Of a stretch of 64,000 nt of DNA, positions 32,178 through 40,372 are shown in pieces. How positions within the stretch are numbered: the first letter of the stretch is position 1; every line of letters starts with the position of its first letter. Made by a program: the position numbers and the translations under genes. Source of the stretch: CAVSIS01 sp963814875 (GTDB lineage: Bacteria > Acidobacteriota > Thermoanaerobaculia > Thermoanaerobaculales > Sulfomarinibacteraceae); the NCBI GenBank assembly GCA_963814875.1, contig CAWFFJ010000018.1, positions 310,001-374,000 of the forward strand, read 5' to 3'. The notes under the pieces were generated by a model. It saw nothing but the letters and a program-made list of their open reading frames with translations. It was not told where the DNA came from and made no database searches.

Positions 32178-34739
32178 TCAACATGAGAACAAGTCGTAGT
32201 GACCGGACATGAAGTTGTCGAAGCACCTGTCGACGACCGCGTCGTCGTTGAGCATGATGTCCAGCTGGCGCGTGAAACCTATCAATCGCCCTACCATTTC
32301 CATCCGCTTGTGGATCGCCTCGGCAGAGATCTTCTTGATCCGACCGATCACGAGATCGCCGCTTCCCTCGACCACGAAGTCATTCGTCTCCAGGATGCGT
32401 TGCAGCAGGACGGCTCGTCGCGACCGCCGCGTGAGCTCGGTGACGCCGCCGGTGAAACGGAAGTAGATGTAGTTGTCGTTGCGGTTGGTGCCCAGGTAGC
32501 AGTCAACGATGTTGAAGTGGAAGCCGAGCCGCAGGCTGAGGTTGAGGTACTCGCGGGAAGCGATCGCCAGGTTGATCTGTGGACGGCTCGCGGCGGGCCC
32601 CAGCCACGGTGCAGAGCGGGTGGCGCTGGCCATGAACGCGTTGGCGTCCATCTGCGCCGGAGCGGTCACCCAGACTCCCTTCGCGGTCAGACCGTCGAGC
32701 AGCGACCGCAGGGGCGCGGACACGACGCTCTCCGGCTGGATCGTCTTGTGCTCGTCGCTCGAACTCACCGCTCCCCCGATGTCGATCAGCACCAGGTCGA
32801 GCGGAACCGTGAGGGCCAGCCGCCGCACGTAGCGGTTGCGCACCGAGGGATCGACCCAGGTTCCCTCGGACAGCTCTCGGACCGCCATCTCGTGAGCGAA
32901 TCGGATGATGTCGTGGTACGTGGAGCAACTCGCGGCCGTGAAGTCGCGGGATTGCGGGTCCCGGAGGTTGAGAGGGGCGACCTTCTTGAACATCCTCCGC
33001 AGGAGCCTGAACTCTTGCGACTCCTCGAAGGTCGAGCTGCGCAGGAGCTGGTGATCCAGCAGCGCCTTGACCTTTCCTCGGTAGACGACGTTGGCCTCGG
33101 CATCGACCGTGACCTCATCGCCGTCCTGCAGAACCTGGGTGGCGATGCCGGTGTCGACGATCGCCGGCACCCGGAACTCGCGAGCAATGGCGGCGAGGTG
33201 TCCGGTCGAGGTGCCGACGTCGGTCACCACGGCGGACGCATGGGCCAGAACCGCGGCCAACCTCGGCGACGAGGTCCTCGCGACGAGCACCGGATCCGCC
33301 GGAAGGTCCTTCATCGAGTCGTCGTCGATGACCACCCTGACCCGACCGTACCCGATGCCGTTGCACGCGACAGTGCCGCGACCGCTGAGCAGCACCGGAA
33401 AGCGGCCGACGATCTCGGTGACGTCGCTGGCGCTGGGCACCGCGTGCCGCTCGATTCGCAGCGGCCTGGCCTGCAGGATGACCAGCTCCCCTCGCTCGTC
33501 GATGGCCCACTCGACGTCCACCGCACACTTCATGCTCTTCTCGATCTGCAGCGACACGGCGGCCAGCGTGGCGAGCTGGGCATCCGAAACCGCGGGCTGC
33601 GACCTCGCCTGCTCGCCGATCTCGGCCAACTCGACACCGCGGCCGCTGCCCTGGACCAGCATCATCAACTTGGTCGCGACGTGGCGCGAAACCACCTCGT
33701 GGGGGGCCTGTCTCGCAATCTCGAACCGGTCCACCGGCTGGCTTCCCTCGACCACCGTCTTGCCCAGGCCGCGCGCGGCCGAGACTGTCATCAGGTTGGC
33801 CTCGGGACGCGTCGGGATCAGGCTGTGCAGCACACCGCCCGCCCGCGCCGGCACCATGCACAGGCAGCCCACCGCCATCAGGCCACGGGCCGGGTGGAGG
33901 TTGTGGCTCTGCCGGTACCTCATCACCCCGGTGGAGTAGAGGCTTGCGAGGACCTCCTTGTAGGCCTCCACCACGCCGTCTGCCGGCACCCCGAGCACGG
34001 TCGTGAACTGGCCCGCGAAGCTGAGCTCACTGTCCTCGCCGAGCGCGCTGCTGCGCACTGCGAAGCTGCTGCAGCCTGAGCGCTTTTCGAGGCGTGCCGC
34101 CTCCCGAGCGATCGCGCGTTGCAGATCACGCGGCAGCTTGAGGCCCAGGACCCGAGTCCTGAGCTCCGCAGAGGCGGCCTCGAACATCGCCTCGTCGAAC
34201 AGCTCCGGCTGGGCGAAGGTGCGCTCGACGTAGCGGTCGATGCGCGCCTCCATGAGCAGGTGCTGGCAGGCATAGGTCGTGATGACGAAGCCGGCGGGGA
34301 CACGACACCCGAGCCGCTTCTCGATCGCAGCCAGCCGGGCCATCTTCGCTCCGGCGACGTCGGTGAGATCTTCGTCGATGTCGGCGAGCGGAATCACGTA
34401 ATCCGTCGTGCCGACGATGACCTTGGACTCGTAGATGTTGTGGACGTCCTCAGCGATCCTGCGCAGGGTATCGACGAGCTCAGGGTAGCGGTTGCCGGTC
34501 ACCCCGTTGAGGTCGTAGACCACGCCGCGGACAGCGTTCTCCAGATCGCGTGCGAGCGTCTTCAGGTACTGGCTGTCGAACACATACTCGCCACCCAGCA
34601 TCTCACCGGCCCCAGCGATCAACTCCAGGACCTGGTTGTTCTTGTCGACCAAGTCGCGAAAGTGCTCCAGCCGTTCTCGAAGGACGGCGAACGCGTCCTT
34701 GCCTTCCCTGAGTCGCCGCAGCCACTTCCAGAAATTCAC
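32178..34739 (-). CDS. PEP-synthase-like protein without the PEP-binding barrel (853 aa)
   Basis: An N-terminal helical part (1-130) precedes a pyruvate-phosphate-dikinase-type ATP-binding domain (about 140-450: GAKMARLAAIEKRLGCRVPAG region, FAVRSSALGEDSELSFAGQF, VDVEWAIDERGELVILQARP). A phosphohistidine domain follows with DVGTSTGHLAAIAREF, His514. From about 575 to 853, where PEP synthase has its PEP/pyruvate TIM barrel, there is an unrelated segment with no known motif. It could make phosphohistidine but not PEP in the usual way. Neighbours are receiver C and the TIGR02186-like gene. Confidence 0.8.
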   Translation of the reverse strand: MNFWKWLRRLREGKDAFAVLRERLEHFRDLVDKNNQVLELIAGAGEMLGGEYVFDSQYLKTLARDLENAVRGVVYDLNGVTGNRYPELVDTLRRIAEDVHNIYESKVIVGTTDYVIPLADIDEDLTDVAGAKMARLAAIEKRLGCRVPAGFVITTYACQHLLMEARIDRYVERTFAQPELFDEAMFEAASAELRTRVLGLKLPRDLQRAIAREAARLEKRSGCSSFAVRSSALGEDSELSFAGQFTTVLGVPADGVVEAYKEVLASLYSTGVMRYRQSHNLHPARGLMAVGCLCMVPARAGGVLHSLIPTRPEANLMTVSAARGLGKTVVEGSQPVDRFEIARQAPHEVVSRHVATKLMMLVQGSGRGVELAEIGEQARSQPAVSDAQLATLAAVSLQIEKSMKCAVDVEWAIDERGELVILQARPLRIERHAVPSASDVTEIVGRFPVLLSGRGTVACNGIGYGRVRVVIDDDSMKDLPADPVLVARTSSPRLAAVLAHASAVVTDVGTSTGHLAAIAREFRVPAIVDTGIATQVLQDGDEVTVDAEANVVYRGKVKALLDHQLLRSSTFEESQEFRLLRRMFKKVAPLNLRDPQSRDFTAASCSTYHDIIRFAHEMAVRELSEGTWVDPSVRNRYVRRLALTVPLDLVLIDIGGAVSSSDEHKTIQPESVVSAPLRSLLDGLTAKGVWVTAPAQMDANAFMASATRSAPWLGPAASRPQINLAIASREYLNLSLRLGFHFNIVDCYLGTNRNDNYIYFRFTGGVTELTRRSRRAVLLQRILETNDFVVEGSGDLVIGRIKKISAEAIHKRMEMVGRLIGFTRQLDIMLNDDAVVDRCFDNFMSGHYDLFSC

Positions 34740-34772
34740 ACTCGCCTCGGCTCATTCCTCCCCGGCATGGAG

Positions 34773-35568
34773 TCAGTGGGCCTTCTTCGATCCCAAACCG
34801 AAGACAACGCCGGTCAGGAGTCCGACCACGATCGCCACCATGACGGCCAGGATGCCGAACAACAGGCCGTGTTGCCGTGACAGGTCGGAGATGAAGGCGG
34901 CCAGGCCGACCGTCCGGACCGTGAACGCTCCGGTCGCGAGTCGTGTTCCGCTGTCGCCGTCAAACCCCACCAGTGACACCTCGTAGGGGCCGAAGGGTGC
35001 CTTCGCCGGCAGCCAGAACTCGGTCGACACACGTTCAAGACCGCCATCGAGCGGCTCGACGTGGATGCCGGTCGCCGAAACTCCGAACAGACCCTCCCGC
35101 TGCTTGAGCTTGATGAGCTCACCCAGGAGCCTGCGAGTCGCCTCGTCCCCGGGATCCGGAGCCACCCTGGACTCGACCGCGCCAAAACCCACTCCCAGGT
35201 CCGCGAGCACGGTCGGCGAGGCGAGGCTCTCGAGCGGACGGGTCGAGACGACGCAATAGAATCCCGGTACTTTCTCCAGACTTGCTTCACCGACGTTCAT
35301 CCACAGGAAGCCCCAGACCCTGCCCTTCTGCTTCAGGTCGGACCCCACTCTCCCGACCCGCACAGACGACGACGACATCGCCCTGCGAAGGCACCGTCGC
35401 GTCCACCCGGACCATCGTACCGTGGTAGAGCATCGTCACCGGGACCTCGACCGGATCGATGTGGAGCGAAACAGAGGCTGCGGGCTCGGACGGAGGCACG
35501 GCAAACGCCGCCGGTGCGGTCAGCACGCAGGACAGGACGACGATGGAAAGTCGAAGTGTGGGGGCCAT
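34773..35568 (-). pseudogene. TIGR02186-like membrane protein, frameshifted
   Basis: Two overlapping frames together give one protein. The first (35568 to about 35350) has a signal peptide and HIDPVEVPVTMLYHGTMVRV...GDVVVVCAG; the second (about 35360 to 34773) continues with VGSDLKQKGRVWGFLWMNVG, VPGFYCVVSTRPLESL and a C-terminal membrane helix. This order matches the Alph_Pro_TM/TIGR02186 family, which is about 250 residues. One extra base near 35341-35360, next to a G run, separates the frames. It may be a mutation, a sequencing error or a programmed shift. It lies 3 nt after permease B. Confidence 0.75.
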
Positions 35569-35571
35569 GGC

Positions 35572-36498
35572 CTAGTGACCCCCCGCGTACGCTACCAGGA
35601 TGTCCGGTGTGAGGACCAGGCCGAGGAGCATCTTGCCCATCACGACGAGCACGATGATCGCCATCATGATCTTGAGCTGATCGGCATTGAACCGCCGGCT
35701 CGCGCGAGCGCCGATCTGGGCGCCGATCACGGAGCCGATCAGGAGGATCAGGGCAAGAACGAAGTCCACCGTGTGGTTCACCGCGGCTTGAAGCACGGTC
35801 ACGTTCATGCACGTGAAGAGGATCTGGAAGAGGCTGGTACCGACGACCACATGCATCGGCATCCGCAGCAGATAGACCATGACCGGTACCATGATAAAGC
35901 CACCGCCGACCCCCATGATCGCGGCCAACGTGCCGACCATCGTCCCCAGCGCGAGCGGCATCAGCACCGAGAGGTTCACGTTCGAGCGCGGAAAGCTCAT
36001 CTTCCAGGGAAGGCTGCGCACCAGCCGCGCATAGAGCGAGGGGCCGGCACCGACGTCGTCCGTGTCGCGCCGGGTTCCCCTGAGCCCACCGAGGCTCTCG
36101 ACGAACATGTAGCTCCCGATCCCGCCGAGCATCACCACGTAGGTCACACTGATCAGGAAGTCGGCCTGGCCGAGGGCGCGCAGCAGCTTGATCAGCCACA
36201 CCCCGACCGACCCGCCGAGGAGGCCTCCGAGCAGCAGCAGCACCCCCATCTTGAAGTCGACGGAACCGGCCTTGGCGTGGGCGTACGACCCGGAGGCCGA
36301 AGCGGCCACGATCTGGTTCGAGTCGGAGGCCGCGGCCACGGTTGGTGGGATCCCGATCATCATCAGCAGCGGAGTCATCAGAAACCCGCCTCCGACCCCG
36401 AACAGACCCGAGAGGAAGCCGACCAGGCACCCCAACGAGAGCAGGAGGAAGATGTTGACCGAGTTGCCCGCCACCGGAAGGAAGATAGAAAACTCCAT
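35572..36498 (-). CDS. TauE/SafE (TSUP) family permease B (308 aa)
   Basis: ATG 36498 follows GAAGGAGAC. Eight or so membrane helices carry the paired motif LSGLFGVGGGFLMTPLLMMIG and LAAIMGVGGGFIMVPVMVYLL. It is shorter than permease A in the mid-loop. It lies 10 nt after kinase B and just before the TIGR02186-like gene, a pairing common for this permease family. Probable role: anion (sulfite or organosulfonate) export, or sensing together with kinase B. Confidence 0.9.
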   Translation of the reverse strand: MEFSIFLPVAGNSVNIFLLLSLGCLVGFLSGLFGVGGGFLMTPLLMMIGIPPTVAAASDSNQIVAASASGSYAHAKAGSVDFKMGVLLLLGGLLGGSVGVWLIKLLRALGQADFLISVTYVVMLGGIGSYMFVESLGGLRGTRRDTDDVGAGPSLYARLVRSLPWKMSFPRSNVNLSVLMPLALGTMVGTLAAIMGVGGGFIMVPVMVYLLRMPMHVVVGTSLFQILFTCMNVTVLQAAVNHTVDFVLALILLIGSVIGAQIGARASRRFNADQLKIMMAIIVLVVMGKMLLGLVLTPDILVAYAGGH

Positions 36499-36508
36499 AC
36501 CGTCTCCT

Positions 36509-38047
36509 TCAGCCCGCGGTCCCATGTCGCTTGGCGCTGCCGGGTAGAAAGACCGAGAACGTGGTTCCCTCGCCGACCTCGCTCGCGACCGTGATCCGTC
36601 CGCCGTGCCGCTCGACGATCCCGAAACTGACCGCAAGGCCGAGGCCGGTGCCGTGGCCCGGTTCCTTGGTCGTAAAGAAGGGATCGAAGACCTTGTCGAG
36701 ATCCTCCGGAGGGATGCCGATGCCGGTGTCGGCGACATCGACGCGCACGCCGCCCTCCTCATCCCGAACCGCCCGGACCGTGAGCGTCCCGCCCTCCGGC
36801 ATTGCCTGGACGGCGTTCAGCAGGAGGTTGAGGAACACCTGCTGGAGGTGCCTCGGGTTGGCCGGCACCGGCGGCAGATCGTCGTCGATCTCACGCTCGA
36901 GCTCGACCTGACCGATCGCGAGCTCGTTGCCGAGCAGGTTGAGCGTGGTCTCCAGCACCTCTCCCACGGCGACCGACGTCATCACCGGATGGTCGTTGCG
37001 CGTGAAGTCGAGCAGGCTGCGAACGGTCGCGCTGGCGCGTTCCACCTGCGCGTAGATCTCGTTGAGCATCGTCAGCTTGGTCTCGTCGGAGTAGTCCTCG
37101 AAGCTCTCGATCAACGACTCGGTGGTGAGCCCGATGTTGTTGAGCGGGTTGTTCAGCTCGTGGGCCACTCCCGACGTCAAGGTCCCGACCGCCGCCATCT
37201 TGCCGGCCTGCAGCAGCTGCTCCTGGCGGCTCTTCAGCTCCTGGAGCATCTGGTTGACCGCGACCGCCAGCTCCGAGAACTCGTCGCGGAACCTGCGCGC
37301 CGGCCGCACCGGCGAGTAATCGCCGGCACCGATTCTGGAGGCGTAGGCCACGAACCGACCCAGGGGCGCCACCACCGCGTGGGACATGAGTGCGGCCAGG
37401 AATCCCATCACCACGACCATGATCAGAAGGAACGCAACCGCCACCACCATGGAGGTGCGCAACATCGCGTGCATCGAGAGGCGCTGGCGATCGACCATGT
37501 CCTCCGCCTCGGAGAGGATGCGTGAACCCGCCGTTCGCAACTGGGTCTCGATCGATCGGTACTCGGCGCTGTGCCGGTCGCCGTCCGGCCCCATCGAGGC
37601 GTCGAGCGTGTACAGCAGGTCCTGGTAGGCAGCCAGGTCCGCTTCGATGGCACTGAACCGTTCGTCACCCATCACCGACCTGAGCTCGTCGGCACTTTTC
37701 TCGAACTCGCTCTGCGCGGTGTGGATGTTGGCCAGGGCGTCCGTCAGGTTGGTCCCATAGAGGAAGAAGTTCTTCTCGAACCGGCGCGCCTGCTCGATCT
37801 CGAACAGGGAGTTCCCGGCTTTCTCGAGGAACTGCAGGTTCTTGGCGACGCCGGAGACGAAGACGACCGCCGCCACCGTAATCGCGGCCATGAACACGAA
37901 CAGGAGGACGAAACCCGCCACAATCCGCGACCGAATGCTGATCCGAGGCCGCTCGAGGATCGCCCGCGTCGTCTCGACATCCTCATCCGAGAGGCGAAGC
38001 GCCTTCGCCTGGGCGACATCGTCGGACCGCATCCCGTTCTCGGTCAT
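36509..38047 (-). CDS. Membrane sensor histidine kinase B (512 aa)
   Basis: Two membrane helices (about 43-66 and 199-220) flank a helical sensor with RRFEKNFFLYGTNLTDA, the same motif as kinase A. HAMP, HisKA with His296 (GVAHELNNPLNN) and HATPase (ADTGIGIP, GHGTGLGLAVSFGIV) follow. ATG 38047 was chosen; the frame upstream lacks coding character. It is 10 nt ahead of permease B, so sensing and transport are co-expressed. Confidence 0.92.
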   Translation of the reverse strand: MTENGMRSDDVAQAKALRLSDEDVETTRAILERPRISIRSRIVAGFVLLFVFMAAITVAAVVFVSGVAKNLQFLEKAGNSLFEIEQARRFEKNFFLYGTNLTDALANIHTAQSEFEKSADELRSVMGDERFSAIEADLAAYQDLLYTLDASMGPDGDRHSAEYRSIETQLRTAGSRILSEAEDMVDRQRLSMHAMLRTSMVVAVAFLLIMVVVMGFLAALMSHAVVAPLGRFVAYASRIGAGDYSPVRPARRFRDEFSELAVAVNQMLQELKSRQEQLLQAGKMAAVGTLTSGVAHELNNPLNNIGLTTESLIESFEDYSDETKLTMLNEIYAQVERASATVRSLLDFTRNDHPVMTSVAVGEVLETTLNLLGNELAIGQVELEREIDDDLPPVPANPRHLQQVFLNLLLNAVQAMPEGGTLTVRAVRDEEGGVRVDVADTGIGIPPEDLDKVFDPFFTTKEPGHGTGLGLAVSFGIVERHGGRITVASEVGEGTTFSVFLPGSAKRHGTAG

Positions 38048-38121
38048 CGCCGTCCGTCCCGTCGAAGCACTCCGTTCCGAGCCCGCATTCCCCAGCACAT
38101 CACGTCGCGAGGGCGTTGAGA

Positions 38122-38137
38122 TGGAAGTTCTGTGCCA
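38122..38137 (-). promoter_or_regulatory. Possible sigma-54 promoter ahead of kinase B
   Basis: TGGCAC-AGAAC-TTCCA lies about 75 nt upstream of the kinase B start. It fits the -24 element exactly, but the -12 element reads TTCC rather than TTGC, so activity is uncertain. Confidence 0.3.
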
Positions 38138-38490
38138 GCGTGAGAATGCCGCCGCAAGTCCTTTCCGCCGTCGGACAGCCCCGTGGCAACGCAGTCGCAG
38201 TCCTCGTACGTAACGGTGCGGTAACACCCAGGGCTACACTGCAGTCCTCTTCGTGACGCACGCATCTCCGGCTCTCGTCCTGGTCCTGCTGCCGAGGCCC
38301 GCCCTCTGCGGCTGAGCAGCCGGCCGGACCTGGATCCAGGCCAACCGCGCGCAGCCCGACTTCGAGGCACGGGCGTCTCGAATCTGAGGCGGCGTCGGAC
38401 CCACAGGGATGAACCGATTCTCAGCCCACGCGCTGGCCATCGAATTGGGGACCTGCACAAGTGAACCGGGAGCAAACCCAGCTCACAAGC
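38138..38490. other. Intergenic region between receiver D and kinase B
   Basis: It contains GTAAC at 38210-38214 and 38221-38225, an 11-bp direct repeat like that at 31190-31205, possibly a regulator site. No other structure or gene stands out. Confidence 0.35.
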
Positions 38491-38883
38491 TCAGGTGGAC
38501 GGCGCCTCCGCCGCCAGATCCTCTGCGGCCCGCGCAACGATCGCACGCAGGTCCTCGGGCCGGAAGGGCTTCGCAATGAAGTCGAAGGCACCCTTCAGCA
38601 TCGCCTCCCGGGCGACCGACATCATGGCGTAGCCAGTGATCAGGATGACTCTGGTCCGCGGCGATCGCTCCCGGACCCGCTCGAGCACCTGAATGCCGGT
38701 CATTTCATCCATCCGGATGTCAGTGACCACGACATCGAAATCAGTCTCGGCAAGCCGGTCGAGGGCGCGTCGCGGATCCTCGAAAATCTCGACCTCCCAG
38801 CCCATCTTGGCAAGCGCCGGCTTCAGTCGCTTGCCGACGATCGGCTCGTCATCGAGAACCAGAACCCGCAGAGCATCAGTCAT
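38491..38883 (-). CDS. Stand-alone response-regulator receiver D (130 aa)
   Basis: Receiver with DD11-12, Asp55 (VTDIRM) and Lys105 (AKPF), no output domain, closely related to receiver A (27736-28128). A GGGAGG-type site precedes the ATG. It is separated from kinase B by 443 nt and follows the kinase-like gene by 93 nt, so it may be cotranscribed with that gene. Confidence 0.9.
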   Translation of the reverse strand: MTDALRVLVLDDEPIVGKRLKPALAKMGWEVEIFEDPRRALDRLAETDFDVVVTDIRMDEMTGIQVLERVRERSPRTRVILITGYAMMSVAREAMLKGAFDFIAKPFRPEDLRAIVARAAEDLAAEAPST

Positions 38884-38976
38884 CGCGACCTCCCCAGGTC
38901 GATGTCGGAGCCGTTCAGGACCGCCCCCCAGACCTCATGGCCAGCACTCCACTGCACCCCGCACCACGGCCGCCGC

Positions 38977-39801
38977 TCACCGGAAGCTGTCGATCGCTTC
39001 CCGAATGAAATCATCGAGCACGTTGACCTCGACCCCATCAGCCCCCTCGACCGAGCTCAAGAGCTGCTCGATCGACGCCGCCACGGACTGCTGCTCTCGC
39101 CTCACCGAGGTGATCTCGACGGTGATCCTGCCATGCAAGGCCTGGACCCTCGCCTCCGGGTAGCGCTCGATGAGGGCGACCCGGGCCCGAGCCTCCAGCG
39201 CAACATCCTGGAGTCGGGCGCGTGAGTAGGTCATCGCCTGGAAGCTGCGCTCGCCGGCCGTGTCCGCAATCATGCCGACGGCCCGCTCGGGCTCGATCTG
39301 TTGGAGCCGGATGACCAAGTCGTACAGCGACGGATCGGTTTCGTCCCTCCCGAATGCCGCCAGCGACCAGCGCCTGCGGCCCGCGATCTGTCGCAATCTC
39401 ACCCGTTCAGCCTTCTCGACCGAAACCCCTCGCCGCTGGGCGAGCTGTCGAGCCATCGCCGCGCTGTCGGCAAGTACGCGCACTTTGAGCACGTGAGAGA
39501 CCCCTGCAACGTACAGGTGCGCCGCGAGACCGTGACAGACGACGTCATCCGCGAGCAGCTTGTCAACGACGACAGTTTGAATCGACGCCAGGCGCCGGGC
39601 TCTCGATCCGGCGGTCATCCCGAGCAGGGAAGGGTCATCGTCGAGCGACCGCAGCAGTCGAGCTCCGTCGATGCCGAAACGCTCCGCCACCGCGCCGAGG
39701 AGCTCCCGCCCGACGAGACGGAATCCAAGCCGACCGGCGACTCCCTCGGCGATCTCACGACCCGTGGTGAGGGAATCCGACGACAGGATCACGACGGGCA
39801 T
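38977..39801 (-). CDS. Cytidylate-kinase-like protein with BON-like tail (274 aa)
   Basis: Starts VVILSSDSLTTGREIAEGVA, matching the Cytidylate_kin2 opening but with a degenerate P-loop (no Lys). LGFRLVGRELLGAV, HGLAAHLYVAGVSHVLKVRV and DPSLYDLVIRL match the longer paralogue at 29446-30951. Residues about 195-270 (LEARARVALIERYPEARVQA, SIEQLLSSVEGADGVEV) are BON-like. No membrane segment. ATG 39801 was chosen over a long Arg/Pro-rich extension. First gene of the cluster. Confidence 0.72.
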   Translation of the reverse strand: MPVVILSSDSLTTGREIAEGVAGRLGFRLVGRELLGAVAERFGIDGARLLRSLDDDPSLLGMTAGSRARRLASIQTVVVDKLLADDVVCHGLAAHLYVAGVSHVLKVRVLADSAAMARQLAQRRGVSVEKAERVRLRQIAGRRRWSLAAFGRDETDPSLYDLVIRLQQIEPERAVGMIADTAGERSFQAMTYSRARLQDVALEARARVALIERYPEARVQALHGRITVEITSVRREQQSVAASIEQLLSSVEGADGVEVNVLDDFIREAIDSFR

Positions 39802-40372
39802 CGGCGGGTCCTTTCTCCGCGCGGCCGCGCGCCCCCAAGGCCGAGCGGCCTCATGAAGCACGGTCTCAAGTGAGGCGGAATACTCTAGCCCAGAACCAGA
39901 TTCTACTCCAGATTCTGAGATCGACGACCTCACCATAGCGACGTCGGCCGATTGCAGATTCGGCCCCGGATCGCCACCGAGCGCCATGCACGGGGTGAAG
40001 GCATCCCCCTTCGCGGAATGGAGATACGACCAGGCCGCGTTGACCCCGGCAGCGTCCGCCGCAGCGGCGCAGGGAGCACAAGGTGCCCGACGACGTCCGC
40101 ACAAAAGCCCCAAAGGCATCCGACCACCGTCCCCGACGGGCATCGGCCGGCGGGAGTGTGGCATGCCGGTCGACCACGGCTCCGTCATGTACCATCCCAA
40201 GGCGGCGGTGTCATAATCTGACCGAGGGACCGGCCTCCGTCCGGAGAAGCTCGCTGAGCGCGTCGTTTCCGCCCCGACAGGCGGCGACGTTCAGGCAGCG
40301 GGCCGAGGCGGCTGTCGACCCGGCGTCCCCCGATTCGCGGGCGGCGCAATCAACCTGGAGGAGCGCGACGTC
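39802..40372. other. Divergent intergenic region, 571 nt
   Basis: It separates the cluster (-) from sucA (+). A tandem repeat CCAGATTCT occurs at 39896-39904 and 39908-39916. A CATAAT box (40212-40217) could be a sucA -10 but has no good -35. Ribosome site GGAGGAG at 40357-40363. No gene seen. Confidence 0.4.

Noticed and set aside
32199..34079. A 626-codon plus-strand frame
   Set aside because: It is antisense to the PEP-synthase-like gene and lacks recognisable motifs.
34773..35568. Two separate genes in place of one frameshifted gene
   Set aside because: The shorter frame has the signal and first half, the other the second half of one known family in the right order.
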